From contig DAOQWL010000020.1 of the NCBI GenBank assembly GCA_035342095.1, forward strand, positions 7,396 to 71,395: a DNA stretch of 64,000 bases, written 5' to 3'. This DNA is from PLanc-01 sp035342095. GTDB taxonomy: Bacteria; Planctomycetota; Phycisphaerae; Sedimentisphaerales; Anaerobacaceae. The notes under the pieces were generated by a model. It searched no databases. It had not been told where the DNA came from and saw only the letters and a list, made by a program, of their open reading frames with translations. The translations under genes and the position numbers were made by a program. This document shows positions 18,731-28,400 of the stretch, piece by piece. How positions within the stretch are numbered: position 1 is the first letter of the stretch; the number at the start of each line of letters is the position of its first letter.

Positions 18731-20887
18731 TCATTTCTCCGTAAGCCCCCAGACCCCGTCCCAGGAAGCCGGAGGATGGGTGGCCAGGTTGGCACAACGT
18801 TGAGCGTAACTCCTCGCAGCAGGATCGTCCGGCAGTTGCTCGAAGATTGCCTTGGCCCCTGCGAAGTCCCCTTCGCGGAAGCGAGCCAGTCCGGCGGCAA
18901 ACGTCTCCCAGCCGGTGGGCGCCGGGTCCGACGCGAATCCCGTCAGCTCATAGACCTCGACCGCGGTTTTGCGACCGACCACGCGAAGGTCCGCCAGCTT
19001 GCGTCCGCGGAACTCGGACGACGCCTGTCGCCAGGTGCTGCCGGAGACCATGGTCTCCGTGCCGAAAGCCTTGTTGGCGCCCTCCAGACGGGAGGCCAGG
19101 TTCGCGGCGTCGCCCAGGATCGTGTAGTTGAACCGTTTGCGGGAACCCATGTTGCCGACGACGACGTCGCCTGTATTGAGGCCGATCCTCATTCTCAGCG
19201 TGGCCCCGGTCCGCTGCAGAAAACCGTCTCGCAGCTCGGTGAGCCGGCGCTGACATCGCATCGCGGCGCGGCAGGCTCGGACCGCGTGGTCCGCCTGGCC
19301 CAGCGGAGCGTTCCAGAACGCGATGATCGCGTCGCCCTCGTACTTGTCGAGCGTGCCGCCTTCCTCCATGATGATGTCGGTCATCTCGGTGAGGTAGTCG
19401 TTCAGCAGGGTGGTCAGCTCGACCGGGCCCAGCTTCTCGGAGAAGGTCGAGAAACCCGCCAGGTCGGTGAACATGATCGTCAGCTCGCGTTTCTCGCCGC
19501 CGAGTTGGAGGTGCTTGGGGTCGCGGATGATCCTCTCGATCACATCGCCGCTGAGGTAGTGACGGAACGCCTGTTTGATGAAGGCCTTCTGTCGTCCCTC
19601 CGTCCAGTAGTTCGCGGCCAGCGCGCCGACCATGCCCATCGCCGATCCGCCAGTCTGGGCGACGACCGGCCACCACAAGCCTCTGGCATAGGCAGCAAAT
19701 CCGATCGCCAGCGGCGCTGCGAGCCAGAGGATGGCCAGCGGTCCCGCCTGCCACCATTTGCCGCCGTAAGTCAGGGAGATCGCGGCGGCCAGGGCAGCGA
19801 GCAGGACGCCGGGAATGACCATGGATGCCGGCGACTCGGCAATGAAAGAGTCGGTGAGCAGGTTGTCGACGAACGTCGCGTGCAGAACGACGCCGGGACA
19901 CTTCGGATTGACCGGGGTGGGCCGCAGGTCCAGCAGACCCGGCGCGCTGTATCCCACGAAGACGTAGCAGTCCTTGAATACCTCCGGCGACAACACGGGA
20001 GCCTCGCCCGATTGCAGACGCAGCTCCGATTGGATAACCGCGGCGAGCGAGAACGCCTCCGGCAAGCCCTCTCGACCGCGGAATCGCAGAATCGTTCTGC
20101 CTTGCCGGTCGAGAGGAACGACCTTGTCGCCCACGCGCAGTTGCCGGCCCGACACAGTGACCCTTGGCGGGGCTGCCGCGGCGGTTGCGCGGGCATTGGG
20201 GTCCTGCAAGGCGTTGGGATCGGTCCAGGAGGAAGGAGGGCACAGCCAAGCTGCCAGTCCGAGCGTCGGGATGGCGACCCTGTCGAATCGGCGGAAGGTC
20301 TCGATCCGACGGAAGACGCCATCGGGATCGGCCGAGCCGCTGACATGGCCCATTGCCGCCGTACCAGCGGCTATCTCCGGAACCGGGAACGACAAGTTGA
20401 CGTCCTGGGCCATGGCGGGCAGGTCAACCTGGAGATCCGGACGCGGCACGTAGTCCGGCCACGCCTTTCGCATCCCTCCCGACATGGCCGCCATGACCGT
20501 CGGCGTACCGGCTCGCAGACCCTGTCCCAGCGCCTCGTCGTCGGGCACTCCCCGTGCGGACGGTTCGGTGAAGAGCACGTCAATGGCGAGGGCCCTGGCG
20601 CCGGCCCTCGCACAGAACGCAGGGATCACGCTGTACACCTCGCGCGGCCAGGGCCAGCCCCAATCCGGATTCTCCTGCTGCGCCCAGTCGAGACTGGCCC
20701 GGTCCAGCAGGATCAGCTTCACTCTGGACGAGGGAGTCTCTCGCTGCGAGAAGTACTTCGCTCGCCAGGTCCACGAGGGGGCTTCCCAGGAATCGAGCCA
20801 ACCGGCCCACCACAGCGATAACGCTATGGTCCCGGCAACCAAGCCGATTCCGGTTCCTCGCAGACACTTGCCGTCGAGCTTGAACAT
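18731..20887 (-). CDS. CHASE2-domain class III adenylate/guanylate cyclase
   Basis: 718 residues. One N-terminal transmembrane helix is followed by an extracytoplasmic CHASE2 sensor (about 45-350; VKLILLDRASLDW, ALAIDVLFTEPS, YVFVGYSAPGLLDLRPTP). Three helices lie about 355-430 and a class III catalytic domain about 465-655. The catalytic part has the metal Asp in FTDLAGF, the second in DKYEGDAIIAFW, and the transition-state Asn and Arg in LGDAANLASRLE. The Lys in DKYEGD and Asp in ILGDAAN favour ATP over GTP, so cAMP is the likelier product. It is the first gene of a three-gene operon with the hydrolase and the channel. GGAAG precedes the ATG. Confidence 0.92.
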   Translation of the reverse strand: MFKLDGKCLRGTGIGLVAGTIALSLWWAGWLDSWEAPSWTWRAKYFSQRETPSSRVKLILLDRASLDWAQQENPDWGWPWPREVYSVIPAFCARAGARALAIDVLFTEPSARGVPDDEALGQGLRAGTPTVMAAMSGGMRKAWPDYVPRPDLQVDLPAMAQDVNLSFPVPEIAAGTAAMGHVSGSADPDGVFRRIETFRRFDRVAIPTLGLAAWLCPPSSWTDPNALQDPNARATAAAAPPRVTVSGRQLRVGDKVVPLDRQGRTILRFRGREGLPEAFSLAAVIQSELRLQSGEAPVLSPEVFKDCYVFVGYSAPGLLDLRPTPVNPKCPGVVLHATFVDNLLTDSFIAESPASMVIPGVLLAALAAAISLTYGGKWWQAGPLAILWLAAPLAIGFAAYARGLWWPVVAQTGGSAMGMVGALAANYWTEGRQKAFIKQAFRHYLSGDVIERIIRDPKHLQLGGEKRELTIMFTDLAGFSTFSEKLGPVELTTLLNDYLTEMTDIIMEEGGTLDKYEGDAIIAFWNAPLGQADHAVRACRAAMRCQRRLTELRDGFLQRTGATLRMRIGLNTGDVVVGNMGSRKRFNYTILGDAANLASRLEGANKAFGTETMVSGSTWRQASSEFRGRKLADLRVVGRKTAVEVYELTGFASDPAPTGWETFAAGLARFREGDFAGAKAIFEQLPDDPAARSYAQRCANLATHPPASWDGVWGLTEK

Positions 20888-20921
20888 GCTGTTCTTCCTA
20901 CCGACCGGTGCCAGTCGTTCG

Positions 20922-20965
20922 TAGTGACGCCGTGAGGCGTTTTCTACGCCCTCACGGGCACACTA
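20922..20965. repeat. Imperfect palindromic hairpin repeat
   Basis: TAGTGACGCCGTGAGGCGT at 20922-20940 pairs with ACGCCCTCACGGGCACACTA at 20946-20965 across a 5-base loop, with one bulge and a few mismatches. A near-identical arm (22 of 23 bases) recurs at 48748-48770. It lies between the M48 protease and the cyclase, reading leftward, and might act as a 3' hairpin of the protease transcript. Confidence 0.6.
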
Positions 20966-20985
20966 TGAACGGTGCCTGCGGGATT

Positions 20986-21912
20986 CTACTGTCCTGCTAT
21001 GATGGACTGCATGGCTGCGGCGAACCGCTGCTGGCGAACCGTATTGAGGGGCAACCCGGTATCGACCACATCCCCACGAAGCGATTCCAGCCGACTCGAC
21101 GCGGAAGGATGCGTCTTGGCGAACCCGAGTCCGCCCGAGTGGCTCAGCCGTTCGTCCATCCGCTGGAGCATGGTGACAATCGCGGTTTCCGGATAGCCGG
21201 CGCGGCGCAGGATTTCCACTGCTCCGGCATCCGCACGGAGTTCCTGTTTTCGCGAGTAGCCGCCGACCGTCAAGGTCTTGACCACGTCGCCTACCGATCC
21301 TTCGAATTCCTCAGTCAGCGCGGCCAATTCTTCGCCACCCAGTTGCTTGGCGGTCTCGGCGCCGATGATCGTGAAGGCCTCCGTCAGACGACCCTGTTTG
21401 ATCGCGCCGAGTCCGTGCTTCATGGTGACGTGGCAGATCTCATGCGCCAGCACCGCGGCCAGCTCGTCCTCGTTCTGGCAGCATCGGATCATGCCTCGCG
21501 TGACGAGGATCAGCCCGCCGGGCGCCGCAAAGGCGTTGATCTCATCCGAGTCCAGCAGGACGAAATGATAGCCGCCGAAGGTCTCGGGGCGGTTGGAGAA
21601 GATCGCGAGCGACTGGCCCAGCAGATTCAGGTAGGCGTTGGCCTCGGGCCGGTCCAGCGGGGGGTAGCTCTGGAACACCGTGGCCGCTACTGCTCGCCCG
21701 ATGTAGTACTCCTGTTCCGGCGTCAGGTCCTGAAACGTCTTGTCGACCGCCTGGGCGCCGCGTTTGACGGATTCCGCTTCGCTGTCGGTCAGCACGCCCG
21801 TTGCTCTGCCCACTTCCGCGCCCACATCGCCCACCGTCTCGCACCCGCAGAACAGCAGTGTGATCGGCAGGCTCGCCAGAATGCTCATTGCCAACCAGTA
21901 TCTCCCGTTCAT
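20986..21912 (-). CDS. M48-family zinc metalloprotease, lipoprotein
   Basis: 308 residues. The leader ends in ITLLFCGCET, a lipobox-like sequence, so the protein is probably lipid-anchored in the periplasm. The zinc site HEICH lies near residues 154-158 within LAAVLAHEICHVTMKHG, and the third ligand Glu is in QELRADAGAVE. The architecture and HPSASSRLESL near the end match BepA/LoiP-like proteases that police outer-membrane protein assembly. Its ATG overlaps the stop of the SH3-domain gene (ATGA), so the two are co-translated. Confidence 0.9.
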   Translation of the reverse strand: MNGRYWLAMSILASLPITLLFCGCETVGDVGAEVGRATGVLTDSEAESVKRGAQAVDKTFQDLTPEQEYYIGRAVAATVFQSYPPLDRPEANAYLNLLGQSLAIFSNRPETFGGYHFVLLDSDEINAFAAPGGLILVTRGMIRCCQNEDELAAVLAHEICHVTMKHGLGAIKQGRLTEAFTIIGAETAKQLGGEELAALTEEFEGSVGDVVKTLTVGGYSRKQELRADAGAVEILRRAGYPETAIVTMLQRMDERLSHSGGLGFAKTHPSASSRLESLRGDVVDTGLPLNTVRQQRFAAAMQSIIAGQ

Positions 21913-22373
21913 TGGGCACCTCCCTGCAGGCTGCCCTGCGCCCGGAATGCCTCGATCTGGGCGGGGTCGACCACGAACTTCGACATGCGGTCCACCCAGG
22001 TGTAGTCCAGCTTCCCGTCCGCCTTCATTTTGTTCTCGACCTGTTCGTTGAAGCCGAAGCCCGCCAGGGAGGTTTCATCGGAGGAAACGCCCGTGGCGGC
22101 ATCGCCGGTCCCTGCGCTCATGGCGATCTTCTTCTTGGTGAGCGTTGACTCGTGCAGCCAGCCGGTGACGCCGTTGGGCAGGGTCACCGGATACCAGCCG
22201 TTCTGCAGCGTTCCCGTCTGAACCGATGCGCCGTATGCGACGTCGGCGACGACTTTGCCCAGTTGAGAGGGGGTCGCTCGGACCTTGGCGTTGCGCACCT
22301 GCACATTCAGTGTCCCTGCGAGTGCTGTGCCGGCACAGATCGCCAGCAGCACTGCAACAACTCTGATCCTCAT
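21909..22373 (-). CDS. Secreted SH3-domain protein
   Basis: 154 residues with a signal peptide (MRIRVVAVLLAICAGTALAG). A bacterial SH3 domain follows, about 20-80: VQVRNAKVRATPSQLGKVVADVAYG, written here as two overlapping parts, then VTGWLHES. SH3b domains often bind peptidoglycan or a partner protein. The C-terminal half is helical with no known motif. AGGGAGA lies 5 bases before the ATG. It is translationally coupled to the M48 protease, so it may recruit or regulate it at the cell envelope; that is inference. Confidence 0.82.
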   Translation of the reverse strand: MRIRVVAVLLAICAGTALAGTLNVQVRNAKVRATPSQLGKVVADVAYGASVQTGTLQNGWYPVTLPNGVTGWLHESTLTKKKIAMSAGTGDAATGVSSDETSLAGFGFNEQVENKMKADGKLDYTWVDRMSKFVVDPAQIEAFRAQGSLQGGAQ

Positions 22374-22563
22374 ATGTGTCTCCCTTGAAAGCACATTCTC
22401 TTGTCGCTGTCCGATGCCCGAAAGACGCATCGCATAGCACATCGCACCATGATATCCATTGCCGGCGCGAAAGCAAGCGATCCTGTGCGCCGACCCCTGT
22501 AGTCCCTGGCGTCAAGCATGGCATCATGGTACCATGGCGGTCGTCAATGGAAAGGGCGTTGTG

Positions 22564-25500
22564 ATGGTGCATCGGGCGAAGGTAGTGATAGCCGCTGTGG
22601 TTGCGGCGATGGCGGCAGGGACGGTCTGTCGCGGGGCTCAGTTCATATGGCTGGAGGGCGAAGCGGGCCAGGCGAATGTTGCGGTCAACAACAGCGGCTG
22701 GGGCAACACCCACTTCCTGTCCGAAGGCAAGTGGATGCACGTTTCCATCGACGCGGAGAAGGTCGATGCCGAGGTGAAGGCCGAAGCGGTCCTCATCCAG
22801 TACCGCTTCGACGTGAAAAAGGCCGCCCGGCACGAGGTCTGGAGCCGGATCGGGTTCGAGTTCGCACGCTCGATGTTCGAGTACCGCATCGACGAGGGCC
22901 CCTGGAAGGCGATCCGTCCCGACGATCTGACGACCGACTTGATGGAGATTGCCTTCTTCTGCGAAGTTGCCTGGATTCACATGGGGGACGCCCAGCTCGG
23001 CGCGGGTGGGCATGTCCTGGAGATCCGCATCCCCAAGACCAAGGACAAGGATGGCAAGACCCAGCGCATCCTCTATGCCTGTGACGCGATCTGCCTGACG
23101 GACGGTCCGTTCCATCCGAATTCCAGGTACAAGCCCGACGAGACCGGGCGCGACGAAAAGGACGAAGCAGCATTGAAGCATGTCTTCCAGCTTCCCGAAG
23201 CACCCACGGGGGCGCGGTCCAGCGTCTCTCTCAAGGGGGTGTGGGAAGTGACCCGCGACGACGAGCAGACGCCCGGCGAAGTGGCCGAGCCGATCAAGTC
23301 GCTGCCTCAGACGACGTTCTTCAAGGCCATCGAAGTGCCGTCGGACAAGAACGTCAGCCGGCCGGACCTGCTGTTTGCCCACCGGCTCTGGTACCGCACG
23401 CGGGTCCACGTGCCTGCGAGTCTGGCCGGTCGGGCGTTCTTCATCGAGTTCCCCCAGAACAGCCTGAACACGACGGTCTACGTTAACGGCGTCTACTGTG
23501 GCTTCGAGAAGAACCCGTTCTGCCGGTTCCAGATCGACGTGACGAAGGGCGTCAGGCCGGGACAGACCAACGAGGTCTGGGTCGGCATCCGCGACGCCTG
23601 GTACGGTCGGACCGCGGACCCGGATCGCCCGTTCAAGCTCCGCCGGACCTTCAACACGCCCATCAAGTTCTTCCACGACGGCTTCCAGGATCTGGACTAC
23701 CCGATCTGGAACTCGCCGCAGTCGGGCATCCTGTGCACGCCGATGTTCGTCGCGGCCGGTGGAATCTATGCGTCCGACGTCTTCGTCAAGCCGCTCGTGG
23801 ATCGCAAGCAGCTTGAAGCCGAGGTCACGCTGAGCAACAGCACCACGAAGGACGCCTCCGGCCAGATCCGCTGGGAGGCGGTCAACGACGCGACCGGGCA
23901 GGTCGAGAAGGTGTTTGTCGCCAGGCCCTTCACGGTTCCTGCAGGCCGGGCGCAGACACTCACGCTCAACGACGCGTGGACGAATCCGAAGCTCTGGTGG
24001 CCCGACACGCCGAACTTGTATCGGCTTCGCACCCTCGTCGTGGTTGGTGGCAAGACGCTCGATACGAGCGAGACCACCTTCGGCTATCGCCAGTGGAAGA
24101 TCGAAGGACACAAGTTCACCCTCAACGGCGTTGTCTGGCACCTGTGGGCAGACCTGATCGGGGAACGGGGTCCGACCGCGGAGAGCTTCGTGACCGCCTA
24201 TCGGCAGGCCAACGTCCGCCTGATGCGATATATGACCGCCGGACAGGGTGGCGACAACACGCTCTGGTATGGGATGGAGCCCCCCGAGGCGTTGGACTTC
24301 ATGGACCGCAACGGGCTGGTCGTCCGACGAAACACCTCGCTCGACGGCGAGGCCATCGGCTCGAACTTCTCCGAGAATGATGCAGAGATCTGCAAGAAGC
24401 AGGGCGGCTCGAAGATGAAGGTCAAGCTCATGCAGAACTGGCGGGACCAGTGCGTCGCCCAGGTCAAAGGCGAGCGCAACCACCCTTCGATCCAGATCTG
24501 GTCCATCGAGAATGAGTTCGCTTTCATCAACCTGATCAACCTGCTGGGCAACAGTCCTCTCATGGATGAGTACGAGGCACAGATCGCCAAGTGCCACGAC
24601 GTGGTCATGGCGGTCGATCCGACGCGAAGCGTTATGACCGACGGCGGCGGCGCGATGAAGGACAACACGCTCGCTGTGCATGGCGATCACTACGTCGCCA
24701 CCCTGGACGTCCGCTACCCCGACCAGGCGTATGAGCCATTCGCCGAGGGCGGCGGGCGGGGCCGCTGGAAGTGGGACATGACCCGGCCTCGCTACATCGG
24801 CGAGGATTTCTACGCCAACGGCATCAACCCGGCCGACTATGCCATGTGGGGCGGCGAGGTCGCGTTCACAGGCAAGGCCGCGACGAAGGACGCTGTCGCG
24901 ACGTGCTATCGCATGTTGCAGGAGGGCTACCGCTGGAGCGGTCTCTACGCGGGCTGGCACTTCTGGGTCGGTGGCGAGGGGGGCGAACGGTCCCGCGTCG
25001 CCAATGCGCCGCGTGCGGTCCTCGTGCGACAGTGGGATTGGACTTTCGCGTCGGGCGAGAAGGCCCTTCGCACGTTCGGCGTATTCAACGACACGCAGTA
25101 CGCGGACTCCATCGCGTTCACCCGCGTGCTGACGATGGGCGGCAAAGAGGCCTATCGCAAGACTTCGCAGCACGACGTGAAGCCCGGTACCGCTGAGAAG
25201 TTCGACGAGACGATCCCGATGCCCAGAGTGGACAGCCGGCAGGAGGGCGAGCTGCTCATGACGCTCTCGGTTCAGGGCAAGGAGATCTTCCGCGACACGA
25301 AGGCCGTCTCCGTTCTGCCTGCGGCTACGGTCGCCAGCGGGGCTCCGGTCGGTGTGTACGACCCCAAAGGCAAGCTCAAGGCGTTCCTCGATCCCGCCGG
25401 CATCAAGTGCGTCCAGGTCGCGAGTCTGGAGAGCCTGCCGCAGGTGAAGGTCCTGATCGTCGGACCCGACGCCCTGAGCGAGACCGACGCGACATCGACT

Positions 25501-27627
25501 GCGTTGGCGGCCTTTGCCTCCACGGGTCGGGCGGTGATCGTACTCGATCAGGCGAACGTCTTGAAGTACCAGGCGCTGCCCGCGGAGATGGAGCCTGCGG
25601 AACGAACCCGTCGGAATGACTTCGGCATGGAAATCCCCGCAGCCGACGGCAAGACCGCGTTCATCGAGGACGCCTCCCACCCCGCGCTCGACGGCCTGAA
25701 GGACAAGGACTTCTTCACCTGGCCGGGCGACCACTGGGTGTACCGCAACGCCTACGTGAAGCCCGTCCGGGGCGGCAAGAGCCTGATCCAGGTTGGGCCC
25801 AGGTTGCTCAACAGCGCCCTGGTCGAAGTCCCGGTCGGCAACGGCGTGATGTGCTTGTGCCAACTCGCCATCGGCGCCAAGCTCGATCAGTCCGTCGTGG
25901 CGCAGAGGCTCCTCGTGAACCTGCTCGAGTATGGGCGGGCCTACAAGCTCCAGACCGCCAACGTCGCCGCGGTGATTGCCGATGAGCAGCTCGGCAAGGC
26001 GATGGACGCCATCGGCGTGCAGTACAGCCGAGCGGCGGACGCGCTCTCTGCGATCGGCGATGCAGACAAGAAGATCGCGGTGATCTCCGCGACGCCCGCC
26101 AGTCTCAAGGTCCTGGCAAGCAACACAGGCAAGGTCGAGGCCTTCTGGAATCGCGGCGGCTACGTCCTCCTGCACGGCCTGACGCCCGAGGGCCTCGCAG
26201 ACTACAACAAGCTCGTCGGCTTCGAGCATGTCGTCCGCAAGTTCAAACGTGAGCGAGTGACTTTCCCGCCTGTCCGCAATCCGCTGACCAGCGGCCTGAC
26301 CACCGGCGACGTCACCCTGCTCTCCGGCAAGCGGATCTTCGGCTGGACCGCCGACGAGTACGTCGCCTCCGACGTGTTCACCTACATCGTTGACATCGAC
26401 GAAATTGCGCCGTTCGCGACGAGCACCTTCTTCGGATGGGACAACATGACCAACGGCTTCGTCGGCTCGGACGGCTGGCCCCTGATCATGGACTTCGAGG
26501 CGCCCGCGGACGGCAAGCCCTACGAGTTCGCGATCACGCTACCCCGCGAGGAGACGATCACTGAGTACATCCACGATCAATCGGTCAACTACAACCCGAC
26601 CGGCAGCGTGACCCTGCTGTTCGACGGCAAGGACCCGGTGAAGTTCGACCTCACGCCCGACGGCGAAGCGGTGAGTTGTCCCATCAATCCGCCTCGCAAG
26701 GCCAAGGTGCTCACCGTCCGGCTCGGCGACTACGAGTTTGCGCCCGGCAAGGCCAAGAACATCGGCATGGACAACATCCAGATCAAGGTCCAGCGTCCCG
26801 CCCAGTTCACGCAGGCCGTCAAGCCCATGCTGAACGTCGGCGCCATGGTGCAATACGCCAAGGGCTCGGGTGGGGTCGTCCTGTGCAACCTGAGCCTCCA
26901 GGACAACGAGACCGTTCCCGTCAACCAGACGAAGAAACGGACGATCCTGGCGACCGTGCTGCGGAACCTCAAGGCGCCGTTCGCGGGCAAGACCGTCATC
27001 GCGGGAGCGGATGTGGACTACATGCCCATCGACATCCACACGAAGGCGACCACCTACAAAGATGAGCGAGGTTTCTTCGGCGACAGGAGCCGGACGTTCA
27101 AAGGGCTCCCGGCTGGCCGACAGCGTTTCATGGGCGTGGACTACGACGTCTACGAGATGCCGACCTCGCCCGTGCCGCAGGTGCTCATGCTCGCAGGGGA
27201 GGGTCTGCCCAAGGATCTGCCCAGCGAGATCACCGGCATTCCGATCCGCGCCAGGGCCGATGCGTTGTTCTTCCTGCACACCGCCAGACTGGGTCGCCGA
27301 ATGAACGACGAGGACAGGCGCGAACACAGGAAGCTCGCGATCTTCAAGTACGTCGTGCGGTACGTTGACGGCAAGAGCGAGGAGGTGCCCATCTACTCGG
27401 AGATCGACATCGACCACTACGTGCAGAAGTCTCCTCGCGCGTTGCCCGGCGCCCAGGTTGCCTGGGTCGGGTCCTACGAGAACAGCGAGGACAAGGCGGT
27501 CGCCTACGCCAGGCAGTGGAACAATCCGCACCCGGATGTGGAGATTGCATCCGTGGACATGGTCTACATCGACAAGGAACTGGGCGTCCCGGCCCTCTTG
27601 GCGATCACCGCCGCGAAGGCCAGATAG
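22564..27627 (+). CDS. Very large secreted GH2-family glycoside hydrolase
   Basis: 1687 residues; GH2 beta-galactosidase-type enzymes are usually about 600-1100. Signal peptide VVIAAVVAAMAAGTVCRG. An N-terminal carbohydrate-binding-like region runs to about 200. The GH2 sugar-binding jelly roll (LWYRTRVHVPASLAGRAF; FPQNSLNTTVYVNGVYCG), an immunoglobulin-like domain (SWWPDTPNLYRL-type segment) and the TIM barrel follow. Acid/base Glu651 is in WSIENEF and the probable nucleophile Glu747 in YIGEDFYAN. About 900 C-terminal residues hold further beta-rich domains with no catalytic motif I recognise. The start is chosen at the ATG with AAGGG 8 bases upstream. It is followed 11 bases later by a CBM9-like gene. 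Confidence 0.85.
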   Translation: MVHRAKVVIAAVVAAMAAGTVCRGAQFIWLEGEAGQANVAVNNSGWGNTHFLSEGKWMHVSIDAEKVDAEVKAEAVLIQYRFDVKKAARHEVWSRIGFEFARSMFEYRIDEGPWKAIRPDDLTTDLMEIAFFCEVAWIHMGDAQLGAGGHVLEIRIPKTKDKDGKTQRILYACDAICLTDGPFHPNSRYKPDETGRDEKDEAALKHVFQLPEAPTGARSSVSLKGVWEVTRDDEQTPGEVAEPIKSLPQTTFFKAIEVPSDKNVSRPDLLFAHRLWYRTRVHVPASLAGRAFFIEFPQNSLNTTVYVNGVYCGFEKNPFCRFQIDVTKGVRPGQTNEVWVGIRDAWYGRTADPDRPFKLRRTFNTPIKFFHDGFQDLDYPIWNSPQSGILCTPMFVAAGGIYASDVFVKPLVDRKQLEAEVTLSNSTTKDASGQIRWEAVNDATGQVEKVFVARPFTVPAGRAQTLTLNDAWTNPKLWWPDTPNLYRLRTLVVVGGKTLDTSETTFGYRQWKIEGHKFTLNGVVWHLWADLIGERGPTAESFVTAYRQANVRLMRYMTAGQGGDNTLWYGMEPPEALDFMDRNGLVVRRNTSLDGEAIGSNFSENDAEICKKQGGSKMKVKLMQNWRDQCVAQVKGERNHPSIQIWSIENEFAFINLINLLGNSPLMDEYEAQIAKCHDVVMAVDPTRSVMTDGGGAMKDNTLAVHGDHYVATLDVRYPDQAYEPFAEGGGRGRWKWDMTRPRYIGEDFYANGINPADYAMWGGEVAFTGKAATKDAVATCYRMLQEGYRWSGLYAGWHFWVGGEGGERSRVANAPRAVLVRQWDWTFASGEKALRTFGVFNDTQYADSIAFTRVLTMGGKEAYRKTSQHDVKPGTAEKFDETIPMPRVDSRQEGELLMTLSVQGKEIFRDTKAVSVLPAATVASGAPVGVYDPKGKLKAFLDPAGIKCVQVASLESLPQVKVLIVGPDALSETDATSTALAAFASTGRAVIVLDQANVLKYQALPAEMEPAERTRRNDFGMEIPAADGKTAFIEDASHPALDGLKDKDFFTWPGDHWVYRNAYVKPVRGGKSLIQVGPRLLNSALVEVPVGNGVMCLCQLAIGAKLDQSVVAQRLLVNLLEYGRAYKLQTANVAAVIADEQLGKAMDAIGVQYSRAADALSAIGDADKKIAVISATPASLKVLASNTGKVEAFWNRGGYVLLHGLTPEGLADYNKLVGFEHVVRKFKRERVTFPPVRNPLTSGLTTGDVTLLSGKRIFGWTADEYVASDVFTYIVDIDEIAPFATSTFFGWDNMTNGFVGSDGWPLIMDFEAPADGKPYEFAITLPREETITEYIHDQSVNYNPTGSVTLLFDGKDPVKFDLTPDGEAVSCPINPPRKAKVLTVRLGDYEFAPGKAKNIGMDNIQIKVQRPAQFTQAVKPMLNVGAMVQYAKGSGGVVLCNLSLQDNETVPVNQTKKRTILATVLRNLKAPFAGKTVIAGADVDYMPIDIHTKATTYKDERGFFGDRSRTFKGLPAGRQRFMGVDYDVYEMPTSPVPQVLMLAGEGLPKDLPSEITGIPIRARADALFFLHTARLGRRMNDEDRREHRKLAIFKYVVRYVDGKSEEVPIYSEIDIDHYVQKSPRALPGAQVAWVGSYENSEDKAVAYARQWNNPHPDVEIASVDMVYIDKELGVPALLAITAAKAR

Positions 27628-27638
27628 GAGGAATCGCT

Positions 27639-28382
27639 ATGAACATTCGCAGGTTGGCGGCCGTCGGTCTCATTGTCCTGGTCGGCGCGGGTTCCTGGGC
27701 GTACACGCAACAGATGTCAGGCGAGCAGGCCGCACGCAGGACGCTGAAGGTCGTGCGGACGGAGGACTTCACCGTCACCGGCCTGGGGGATTCGCCTGCC
27801 TGGGCGAAGGCCGCCTGGGAGCCGCTGAGCGCTCGTGGCGCCGGTGGAAGTCCTCAGCAGACCCGTGTGAAGATGCTCTACTCGCAGACCGGGCTGTACG
27901 TCTTCATGGAGGCCGAAGACCGCAGGATCACCGCGACGATGAACGAGGATTTCCTGGACCTGTGGAACGAGGACGTGTTCGAGTTCTTCCTCTGGCCGGA
28001 CGAGCGGCACCCGGTCTACTTCGAGTATGAGATCTCGCCCCTGGGCTATGAACTGCCCATCCTGATCCCGAACCTGGACGGCCAGTTCCTCGGCTGGCGG
28101 CCCTGGCACTACGAGGGCGCTCGCAAGACGGCCAAGGTGACGACCACCATCGGCGGTCCCAAGCAATCCGGTGCGGCCATCACCGGCTGGCGGGCGGAGG
28201 TGTTCGTCCCGTACGATCTGCTCAAGCCGCTGCGGAATGTGCCCCCGCAGCCGGGGACGAAATGGCGGGCCAATCTATATCGCGTGGATTATGACGACGG
28301 CAAAGGCGTTGCCTGGGACTGGGCGCGGGTGGGACCGAGCTTCCACGAGTACCAGAAGTTCGGCACGCTGGTCTTCGAGTGA
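27639..28382 (+). CDS. Secreted CBM9-like carbohydrate-binding protein
   Basis: 247 residues. Signal peptide RRLAAVGLIVLVGAGSWA. The remainder matches the carbohydrate-binding module family 9-like fold: WAKAAWEPL, MLYSQTGLYVFMEAED, DLWNEDVFEFFLWPD, YFEYEISPLG, GWRAEVFVPYDLL and WRANLYRVDY. These proteins bind sugar ends and have no catalytic residues. A GGAGG site sits 7 bases before the ATG, and the gene starts 11 bases after the GH2 stop, so the two are one transcription unit working on the same polysaccharide. Confidence 0.85.
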   Translation: MNIRRLAAVGLIVLVGAGSWAYTQQMSGEQAARRTLKVVRTEDFTVTGLGDSPAWAKAAWEPLSARGAGGSPQQTRVKMLYSQTGLYVFMEAEDRRITATMNEDFLDLWNEDVFEFFLWPDERHPVYFEYEISPLGYELPILIPNLDGQFLGWRPWHYEGARKTAKVTTTIGGPKQSGAAITGWRAEVFVPYDLLKPLRNVPPQPGTKWRANLYRVDYDDGKGVAWDWARVGPSFHEYQKFGTLVFE

Positions 28383-28400
28383 TGCCGAGGTGCGAGGGTC

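Noticed and set aside
22075..26229. 1384-codon minus-strand frame opposite the GH2 gene
   Set aside because: GC-rich antisense artefact; no motif, Arg/Val/Asp-rich composition, and the plus strand has GH2 catalytic motifs.
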